Assembly (NCBI GenBank): GCA_937892405.1
Contig: CALAFS010000304.1
Span: 1-7,541 of the forward strand
Direction of reading: 5' to 3'
DNA: 7,541 nt
From: an uncultured Clostridia bacterium
GTDB lineage: Bacteria > Bacillota > Clostridia > Oscillospirales > CAG-272
Shown: one piece after another, positions 1-5,669 of the stretch
Position numbering within the stretch: the stretch's first letter is position 1
How the letters are laid out: each line of letters starts with the position of its first letter
Made by a program: the position numbers and the translations under genes
Notes under the pieces: generated by a model
What the model was told of the DNA's origin: nothing
Databases searched by the model: none
What the model saw: only the letters and a program-made list of their open reading frames with translations

Positions 1-1499
1 TTGTCTTTGCCGATGAAGATAACATTATCGTCGTTGGCAAAACCGCCGTTCAGCGTTATGGTGTTCTTGTTGCTACCATCATCTTTCATATCCGAGAAGT
101 CCTTGCGGAAAACAGTGGAAGGAATCTCCTTGCATCTGATATCATCGATCAGCACCGTATCACCGCTGCAACCTGTCGAAACAATACCGAGGAGGGAAAC
201 GGCGTACTTTCCGAGCGAAGCCTTACTCGAAGTGAGGAAGACCTCCTTTGCGAGCATGCCTTCGTCAACGGTAAATTCCATCGTGAAGGTCTGCCATTCG
301 TTCTCTTTTGTGAATGTTGCTTTATTGGTTGTCCCGTAGAAATTCGTGGAATAATCCCCCTTGTCCGGCGTGCCGGTGGTATAATAAGGTTTTGAACCGG
401 CGGTTGCGGTTTCATAGGTGTAATTCGCGCCGTAACCACGCATCAGACCGTAGGTCAGAGAAGACTCCGCGCGGGAGGATTTTGCACGGAAGGTAATGCG
501 GAAGGTCTTTCCGAGATCCGCCTCCGTCCAGTTGTAGTTGCGGTTATAGAGGTTCTTTGATGTCGCATTGTTGATCTTGTCCGAGTTCACATCGGCGGAC
601 AGACCGTTGAACCGCAGGCGGAAATGGCCTGCCGTCGGCGTAAACTGTATGAGCTTGTTGCCGGCGTTTTCTCCGTCTTCTACGATTTTCGCAGAGTTCC
701 AATCGCTGAATCCGCCCTTGGAAACATAATTACCGATATCGCCCGTTCCTGTTTTCCAGTCGTCGAAGGTGTAGCTTAAGCCGGCACCCCGGATCGGCGT
801 GATCTTCGTTTCACCCGACAGTTTTACCGTCTGAATGTCGTCGATCTGAATTCCCGCATTCACGCAGTCCTTTGCGGAAATGAAGCCGAGCAGGGAAACC
901 GCCATCTCACCGAACAGATTTGCCGATGAGGTGTTGGCTTTAGAGAGCTGTTTGACTGTCTTTGCCTTCATGCCTTCTTCAACGGTGAATTCCAGCGTGC
1001 AGGTGTACCATGTGTCCGCTTTTTCGAATTTGAGGGAACCGCTTGCTCCGGGATAGAAGGTGGTCGAATAGTCGGCGGCGTCCTTTTCACCCTCGGTGAC
1101 GAAATAAACCGTGGACTTTTTATCCCATTTTGCAAGCGCCGCCTCGTCGCTTTCGTAATATTCTGTTGGAGAAGGGCAGCGCATCAGACCGTAGCGGATC
1201 GTCTGTCCCGCCGTATCCGACTTCACACGGAAGGTAACGCGGTAGGTGTCACCGTATTCGTCCTCCGTCCAGAGGTGGTTTGCATAAGTCCCGGTGCCCG
1301 ACGCCTCGCCGAACAGCCCCTTGAAGCGGACGCGGCTCCAGCTGTTGGCAGGTGTGAAGAGGAAGGTGTTGTTTCCGTTTTCGTCCTTGACGTTGATGGC
1401 GTCGTATTCTCCCTGATCGTCCTTGTTCCAGGAATTGAAACCGCCGGAGAGAACAGAGCCTTTGGCGCTCGCCTGCGTCCAGCCTTCGAAGTCGATTGT
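1..1499 (-). repeat. Tandem protein modules (CBM4/9-like) at the C-terminal side of the hydrolase
   Basis: The encoded protein repeats one module at least twice, with a third copy starting at the left edge. Copies start near residues 1214 (DFEGW, Trp1220), 1455 (TFDDW, Trp1461) and 1678 (DFSDM, Met1684), giving periods of 241 and 223 residues. Shared landmarks, in order, are GGF(N/S)(S/D)WN, WTE(D/A)(E/D)xGxTxR(V/I)TFR, YGLMR, DYST(T/N)FY, EFTV(E/D)EGMxAK, AVSLLG and a closing IDDI. Such endings and the sandwich-like strand pattern are typical of CBM4/9/16/22 modules. The segment at 827-980 (LTPSDIGRRFTVSFR) looks like a more diverged relative. Ligand specificity cannot be read from the sequence. 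Confidence 0.8.
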
Positions 1500-4400
1500 T
1501 CCGACCGTCGTGTTACCGCCTGCCGCCGAGACAAGGATCAGGGTCAGTGTCTTCGCACCCGCAGTCTTCATCGCCGTAGCGTACAGAGAGATGTCTGCGG
1601 TAATCGTCTGCTTGCCGTTTACACTGAAGGTGGCAAGAGGCGCACCTCCGTATACCTTCGTCATATTGAGAGAGCCGGAGGTCGGGTCGTTCGCCGGGGC
1701 GGTGCGCGCCGTGACACTGCTTGCATCCCACGCGTCACTTGCGCTCGCATCGGCAAGACCGTAGAGCGCGATATTTGTGTTCTTTCCTTCTGCGAGGAAG
1801 GAGAAGTACGCCGGTTCGTTCAGAAGATAATCCTCGAGCGACAGCTTGAAATAGAGTTTGCGGCTGTCGAGGTCGTCCGCGCGGGTACCGCCGCCGACCA
1901 CGAGATCACCGCTCACCGGTGCGTCGGGAGTCGAGGAGTCCACACTCGCCGCCGTGATCGGATCGAGCGTTTCCGTCTTGACGGGCAGCTCGACAAGCTC
2001 CGATGCGCGGATATGTACGGAGGTGTGTTCCGTCTCCGTCAGGGTAATGCCGGAGATGTACATCGCGGGGGCGTTCTTCTCGTCCACCGTGATCTGTCCC
2101 GCGGCGTCCGCCGCCATTGCCGTGCCGTACTTTGTGTAGTTTTCGTTCAGTCCGCGGTCACCGGCATAGACACCGCCCTTTTCGCCGCTGCCGTTGGCAA
2201 AGTTATCGACGCCGACGGCGATATTTTCGGGCAGAGTGAGAATTCCTTTGTTTTCCGCACTGATGAAGATGATTCTGCGTGTATATGCGGTGGAGAGGTC
2301 GTCATACACGATCTCAAAGGAAATATCCGTCCATTCTCCCGCCTTGGTATACACGGTCTTCAGGACATTATGCGTGTCCTGTTCCTCGTTGCACGGACCT
2401 GTGTGAATCAGGAGAAGCCGTGAAGTTTCGTCATAAACACGGAAAGAGACGGTAAAGCGGCGTCCGATGTCGCTCGGCGTCAGACTGTCGAGAACCTGAA
2501 GATTCGCAATCCGCTGTACATTCGCGACATAGTTGCCGTTCAGGCCGCGGTCAAGATCCACATAGCTCGAATTGCGGATAAAGCCTGTGACCTTCAGCGT
2601 TTCGCTTTCTCCTTCTGCGGGCGCACCGATGGTCGCCAGCGTCAGCTTTCCGATCGTGGAGCTGCCGCCGAGTTTGTTAAGATCCGCCGAGGCAAAGTCA
2701 ATGCTGTTTTCAATAAGATCATCCTTCGCCCACTTCGATACGACCTTGAAGACGGGACGACCGACAGCGCTCTTGCAGAAGCCCGTGACATCGAGCGTGT
2801 AAGTACCGGCGCCGGTCAGCACCATCTCGCCGACAGATACCCAGTCCGTCACACTGTCATAAGTCTCGCCGTCCGCAAGCTCTGCGCCGAAGACGAGAAG
2901 ATTGTTGATCGCGTCATTGTCGACCGTGAGGCGCAGATTCGTCTGGTGAGAGGTCGAGTAGTCCTTCTTCGCAAAGATGAAATATGCCGCGTCTGTGTCG
3001 GTGACCGTCATCACACCAGCACTCTCTTCCGGTTCCTCGGCACTGCCGATCGCCGTGCGGAAGAGCAGGGTCTTGCCCTCGGTGAGAGCGCATCCGCGCT
3101 CATCTTCCAGCGTGGCAGGGACGGTAATGCGATAATAAGTATTATCATTCAGCCCGTAGGGCGTGAATTTCCACTGCTGATTGCGGAAGGAAGAGGTCCA
3201 CTCACCGTCGACCGCTTCGCCCGTCTTCGCATCGACAATTGTCACCTTGCGGATATTCGTAAGGTCGATCGAGCCGATGAACTGAAGGCGGATGGCTGAG
3301 CCGTCCTCGATCTCGTAGATATGGTCGATTGCCGAGTCCGCCGCGATTCCGAGGTCGTGCTTCGTGTCGACATCAATGATCTCGCAGGAGGGAGCCGTCT
3401 TTTTCAGATAATAATCCGCATATCTGTGGAAAGCGTAGTAAGTGTCGATCCCGTAGTCGCGGTCTTCGCCGAAGCCGAAGTTGTGACCGACATCAGGGCA
3501 GACAAGACCGAACGCGGGCAGATCCATATTATACGCGGCATTCATGATATACCGATAGAATCCACTGTAAGAACCGCTTGTCGCCATCGTTCCCGTCGCA
3601 TAGAAGGGCGCGTTGTCGGGTGTCATGGTTTCCCACCCGCCGCCGCAGTTCGCGTAGACGAAGTTCGCATTGGAGGGAATTGTCGAACCGTCGGCATAAG
3701 TGAGATATTGTGTATTTTCGGGCAGGCGGATTTTTTCGTCGATCGCCGTGCCGTCTTCTTTTATGAAAGGATCGGCATAGCCGTGATTCTTCGCCGCGTC
3801 ATGAAGGGATTCGTAGCGCGTCTCGCCGAGGTGTCCCTCAAAATGACGAAGCTCCTCGAGCTCTTCCGGGTGCGGGTTGCCGAGGCGCATACACATACCG
3901 GCTTTGGAGTTGCCGTATACACCGATGGCGTCGGGATCAAGTCCGAGCTTCAGCACCGTGCCGTCGACTTCCACGCCGTCCTTGCCCATCTTGCGGAGCA
4001 TACGGAGCATTGCGGTGTCCGACTTCAACCCGTTGTAAACGGAAAGCGAATAGGTGTAGTTGTCACCCGAGACGCTGTTGTTCACACCCGTCCCGCTGAA
4101 ATAACCGTAGTGATCGGTACGGCTCATCGGCACATAGCCGTAGCCCGCGATCACACCGATATAACCGTTAAAGAGGAATCCCGTGAGCTGCGGGCGCGTC
4201 GATGCGGTCCACGAGTCTACGCGGCACTCGGCGGAGGACATCGTCACCATGACGGGTAGCTCTTTGTCTTCCGAATTCACGGGATAGATAATATCCGCTT
4301 CGATATCGAGATTGATAAAGGAACCGTCCGGTTTCACGCAGTCGGTGATGGTGTTCGCCCATGTATTGCCGATCTTCGTGTAGACACCGTTTTCGTTGTC

Positions 4401-5138
4401 TACTGTCTTTCCGTCGGCGTCCTTGTACCAGACATCATATCCGTCGGCGATCGGCTTCGTCGTTTTGCGGTTGCCCTCATCGTCGACCCATTTGACGATC
4501 TTGTCGCGCTTGGTGGAGCGGAAATCGTTGTTCCAGATCTCGACGATCCGTTCGAGCGTTCCCGCGGCGCCGTGCTTGTCAAAAGAGAAGTAGGGCACAT
4601 TGTAAGCAATGTTATACCCGGCAGGAACAACATAATTCTGCTGATAATCCGCAGCAGAATCCTTCGCGCGGTTCGGCGTCACATAGGTTCCGCCTTGCAG
4701 GGCATAACGGATTCCCTGAATACTCCAGTCGAGATCCGGAGAAGTCACGGGGTTGTCGGCATAGTCCATGACGACGACATAGAAGTCACGGTCGAGCATC
4801 GACTGCACGATCTCGGCGTCCTTGCCTTCCGTTCCCGCGACGCGCTCGGTATTCGTGTTCATCACATACATGATGACGACCGAGCCGCCCTCGCCGACAG
4901 ATGCCGGCGTGTAGGTTTTCTCCTTCTTATAATAATAGTGAAGGTGAACCGGTTTTCCGTACCGGTCCTTGACGGTTTCGGACTTCCCGAGATAGGTTTC
5001 ATTCAGGGAAGAAAGCTCTTCCGGTGCCTCGGGAGCCTCTGCCGCGAAAGAAAGAAGTCCGAGCGGCATACATGCCGCCGCGAGAATCACCGAGAGCGTT
5101 CCCGAAATGATTCTCTTCCATAAGTGCCTCTTTTTCAT
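1..5138 (-). CDS. Secreted multi-modular alpha/beta-hydrolase-like enzyme with Ig-like and CBM-like modules (3' end outside window)
   Basis: Reading the minus strand from ATG at 5138 gives 1712 codons without a stop, running off the left edge. AAAGGAA lies about 6 nt upstream of the start. Residues 1-33 form a signal peptide (KKRHLWKR basic start, hydrophobic core, cleavage near SFA-A-E). Residues 275-580 resemble an alpha/beta hydrolase: DIIYP, a GYIGVIAGYGYVPM strand region, a nucleophile elbow GVYGNSKAG with Ser411 (GxSxA type) and a likely catalytic His552 in PDVGHNFGFG. The catalytic acid is not obvious. Residues 611-697 resemble a Big_5/SbsA Ig-like domain. Residues 711-805 and 1080-1208 resemble DNRLRE/CBM96-type beta modules, and 827-980 a jelly roll. 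From 1214 on come tandem CBM4/9-like modules. Substrate is unknown. An esterase or deacetylase acting on polysaccharide is plausible, and a peptidase of the same fold cannot be excluded. Anchoring signals, if any, lie outside the window. Confidence 0.9.
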   Translation of the reverse strand, partial: MKKRHLWKRIISGTLSVILAAACMPLGLLSFAAEAPEAPEELSSLNETYLGKSETVKDRYGKPVHLHYYYKKEKTYTPASVGEGGSVVIMYVMNTNTERVAGTEGKDAEIVQSMLDRDFYVVVMDYADNPVTSPDLDWSIQGIRYALQGGTYVTPNRAKDSAADYQQNYVVPAGYNIAYNVPYFSFDKHGAAGTLERIVEIWNNDFRSTKRDKIVKWVDDEGNRKTTKPIADGYDVWYKDADGKTVDNENGVYTKIGNTWANTITDCVKPDGSFINLDIEADIIYPVNSEDKELPVMVTMSSAECRVDSWTASTRPQLTGFLFNGYIGVIAGYGYVPMSRTDHYGYFSGTGVNNSVSGDNYTYSLSVYNGLKSDTAMLRMLRKMGKDGVEVDGTVLKLGLDPDAIGVYGNSKAGMCMRLGNPHPEELEELRHFEGHLGETRYESLHDAAKNHGYADPFIKEDGTAIDEKIRLPENTQYLTYADGSTIPSNANFVYANCGGGWETMTPDNAPFYATGTMATSGSYSGFYRYIMNAAYNMDLPAFGLVCPDVGHNFGFGEDRDYGIDTYYAFHRYADYYLKKTAPSCEIIDVDTKHDLGIAADSAIDHIYEIEDGSAIRLQFIGSIDLTNIRKVTIVDAKTGEAVDGEWTSSFRNQQWKFTPYGLNDNTYYRITVPATLEDERGCALTEGKTLLFRTAIGSAEEPEESAGVMTVTDTDAAYFIFAKKDYSTSHQTNLRLTVDNDAINNLLVFGAELADGETYDSVTDWVSVGEMVLTGAGTYTLDVTGFCKSAVGRPVFKVVSKWAKDDLIENSIDFASADLNKLGGSSTIGKLTLATIGAPAEGESETLKVTGFIRNSSYVDLDRGLNGNYVANVQRIANLQVLDSLTPSDIGRRFTVSFRVYDETSRLLLIHTGPCNEEQDTHNVLKTVYTKAGEWTDISFEIVYDDLSTAYTRRIIFISAENKGILTLPENIAVGVDNFANGSGEKGGVYAGDRGLNENYTKYGTAMAADAAGQITVDEKNAPAMYISGITLTETEHTSVHIRASELVELPVKTETLDPITAASVDSSTPDAPVSGDLVVGGGTRADDLDSRKLYFKLSLEDYLLNEPAYFSFLAEGKNTNIALYGLADASASDAWDASSVTARTAPANDPTSGSLNMTKVYGGAPLATFSVNGKQTITADISLYATAMKTAGAKTLTLILVSAAGGNTTVGTIDFEGWTQASAKGSVLSGGFNSWNKDDQGEYDAINVKDENGNNTFLFTPANSWSRVRFKGLFGEASGTGTYANHLWTEDEYGDTYRVTFRVKSDTAGQTIRYGLMRCPSPTEYYESDEAALAKWDKKSTVYFVTEGEKDAADYSTTFYPGASGSLKFEKADTWYTCTLEFTVEEGMKAKTVKQLSKANTSSANLFGEMAVSLLGFISAKDCVNAGIQIDDIQTVKLSGETKITPIRGAGLSYTFDDWKTGTGDIGNYVSKGGFSDWNSAKIVEDGENAGNKLIQFTPTAGHFRLRFNGLSADVNSDKINNATSKNLYNRNYNWTEADLGKTFRITFRAKSSRAESSLTYGLMRGYGANYTYETATAGSKPYYTTGTPDKGDYSTNFYGTTNKATFTKENEWQTFTMEFTVDEGMLAKEVFLTSSKASLGKYAVSLLGIVSTGCSGDTVLIDDIRCKEIPSTVFRKDFSDMKDDGSNKNTITLNGGFANDDNVIFIGKD

Positions 5139-5243
5139 GGTGTTTCCTTTCCGTAAAATAATTTTATTCTTTGCGGTGTCACCCGCGAGAATCCGAAAAG
5201 CAGTAGTAAAACGGTAAGTTTGAAAGGGAAGTATCACAAAGTG

Positions 5244-5260
5244 AAAAGAACGGTTCTTTT
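5244..5260. repeat. Inverted repeat AAAAGAAC-G-GTTCTTTT
   Basis: Perfect 8-bp arms separated by one base, centred at 5252 and about 114 bp upstream of the hydrolase start. The one-base centre is too small for an RNA hairpin loop without opening inner pairs, so an operator-like dyad is the likelier reading if it has any function. Confidence 0.4.
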
Positions 5261-5266
5261 TGCAAA

Positions 5267-5292
5267 GTCAGGAAAAGTATAATTTTCCTGAC
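5267..5292. repeat. Palindrome 1 (GTCAGGAAAA ... TTTTCCTGAC)
   Basis: The 10-bp arms GTCAGGAAAA and TTTTCCTGAC are perfectly complementary around the 6-nt centre GTATAA. This is the copy nearest the hydrolase start and shares its arms with palindromes 2 and 3. It could be an RNA hairpin in the leader or a dyad-symmetric protein site. Confidence 0.85.
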
Positions 5293-5305
5293 AAGTGAAA
5301 ATAGG

Positions 5306-5342
5306 AAAACGAGCCTGCAAAAAGTGCTTGCAAGCTCGTTTT
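5306..5342 (-). terminator. Long terminator-like hairpin inside the hydrolase leader
   Basis: On the minus strand AAAACGAGCUUGCAA and UUGCAGGCUCGUUUU pair over about 15 bp, including one G-U pair, around a 7-nt loop. A pyrimidine-rich CCTATTTTC follows. The GC core (ACGAGC/GCUCGU) and the U run fit an intrinsic terminator or attenuator. On the plus strand the same stem carries a C-A mismatch and ends in CGTTTTAC, so the minus-strand reading is better. It lies between the consensus promoter and the hydrolase start. Confidence 0.5.
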
Positions 5343-5386
5343 ACAAAAAGAAAAACGCTCAAAAACTCAAAAAGAGAGGCACAATC

Positions 5387-5418
5387 TTTGTCAGAAAAGG
5401 TATACTTATTCTGACAAA
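5387..5418. repeat. Palindrome 2 (TTTGTCAGAA ... TTCTGACAAA, centre GTATAC)
   Basis: A 32-bp inverted repeat centred on GTATAC, with two non-matching position pairs in the inner arms. Compared with copies 1 and 3, the sixth base of the GTCAG arm is A rather than G, and the partner base on the other arm changes from C to T, so pairing is kept. It starts 123 bp from palindrome 1, measured at the GTCAG. Confidence 0.8.
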
Positions 5419-5498
5419 AAATCGGGAAGACGAAAAAAACAAAAATTATCTTGCAAGCGCTTTTTTCGCAAAAAAAGTGCCGCAAAACAGCAAAAAGT

Positions 5499-5532
5499 CG
5501 CTGTCAGGGAAAGTATACCTTTCCTGACAGCG
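5499..5532. repeat. Palindrome 3 (CGCTGTCAGG ... CCTGACAGCG, centre GTATAC)
   Basis: The longest copy: 34 bp centred on GTATAC, with 10-bp perfect outer arms and two imperfect inner pairs. It starts about 20 nt after the predicted transcription start of the minus-strand promoter. On the minus strand it is followed by ACTTTTTG, so it also resembles a weak intrinsic terminator or early pause hairpin. Its GTCAG is 113 bp from that of palindrome 2. Confidence 0.85.
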
Positions 5533-5559
5533 ATCGATCATCATCACTCTGCGAGAATG

Positions 5560-5588
5560 ATTATACCATATGCGCGCACAATTGTCAA
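5560..5588 (-). promoter_or_regulatory. Consensus sigma-A promoter for the hydrolase leader
   Basis: On the minus strand TTGACA (5588-5583) and TATAAT (5565-5560) are separated by exactly 17 bp, both hexamers matching consensus. TGG precedes the -10, giving an extended -10. It lies about 80 bp downstream of the GH16 stop, so the hydrolase gene can be transcribed independently of GH16. The predicted start is near 5553. Confidence 0.85.
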
Positions 5589-5648
5589 GAGCCGAAATCT
5601 TTCGTTTTGCGGGGATCCGCTTTTTCAAAAGACGGGCAGTTGACAATG

Positions 5649-5658
5649 GTCAGGAAAG
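5649..5658 (+). repeat. Isolated half-copy of the leader palindrome arm
   Basis: GTCAGGAAAG matches the left arm of the palindromes for ten bases, but no matching right arm follows. It sits within 12 bp of the GH16 stop codon and about 146 bp beyond palindrome 3. It may be a decayed fourth copy, or chance. Confidence 0.35.
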
Positions 5659-5669
5659 ACATAAAAGAA

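Larger units (their letters stand above)
5267..5502. repeat. Imperfect tandem duplication of a 113-123 bp unit
   Basis: Unit 1 (5267-5389) and unit 2 (5390-5502) each start with the GTCAG palindrome, have CTGACAA at offset 21 and CTTGCAAGC at offset 60, then an A-rich tail with ACAAAAAG or GCAAAAAAAG. The identical offset of CTTGCAAGC argues for duplication of the whole unit rather than of the palindrome alone. A third palindrome begins at 5503 but what follows it is unrelated. Confidence 0.65.
5139..5553 (-). promoter_or_regulatory. Long AT-rich 5' leader of the hydrolase gene containing three palindromes
   Basis: If transcription starts 6-8 nt after the TATAAT at 5565-5560, the hydrolase mRNA begins near 5553 and has a leader of about 415 nt. 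In transcript order the leader holds palindrome 3 (5532-5499), a U-rich linker, palindrome 2 (5418-5387), another U-rich linker, a long hairpin (5342-5306), palindrome 1 (5292-5267), an 8-bp inverted repeat (5260-5244) and the ribosome site. The minus strand is strongly T-rich and the plus strand A-rich, unlike the coding regions around it. No good second promoter is visible between 5139 and 5260. No known riboswitch class was recognised. The transcription start and the leader's function are inferred. Confidence 0.55.

Noticed and set aside
1275..2423. Plus-strand open frame of 382 codons antisense to the hydrolase
   Set aside because: The opposite strand encodes recognisable modules in one unbroken frame. 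The antisense frame gives arginine-rich, low-plausibility protein, as expected opposite GC-rich third positions, and has no ribosome site.
3321..4259. Plus-strand open frame of 312 codons antisense to the hydrolase catalytic region
   Set aside because: It lies opposite the Ser411/His552 domain, has no family features and reflects codon bias of the real gene.
5069..5071. Lipobox cysteine (Cys23) in the hydrolase signal peptide
   Set aside because: The -3 residue is Ala rather than Leu/Val/Ile, and a good signal peptidase I site follows at residues 31-34.
5451..5466. cre-like (CcpA) site TTGCAAGCGCTTTTTT
   Set aside because: The left half fits, but the final CA of the cre consensus is TT, and the similar block in unit 1 fits worse; likely chance within the repeat.
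5234..5485. Minus-strand Phe-rich open frame of 83 codons over palindromes 1 and 2
   Set aside because: It starts with TTG without a ribosome site, and its composition follows from T-rich repeat DNA, which lacks stop codons by base composition.
5267..5532. Possible CRISPR array
   Set aside because: The repeats are palindromic and imperfect, separated by 87-97 bp that are themselves related; no cas gene is present.
5615..5632. Plus-strand hairpin GCGG-GGAT-CCGC followed by TTTTT
   Set aside because: The four-base stem is short, and the T run is on the strand opposite to both genes, so there is no transcript for it to end.
5640..5668. Plus-strand TTGACA near the GH16 3' end
   Set aside because: No acceptable -10 lies 16-18 bp downstream, and there is no gene for it to serve.
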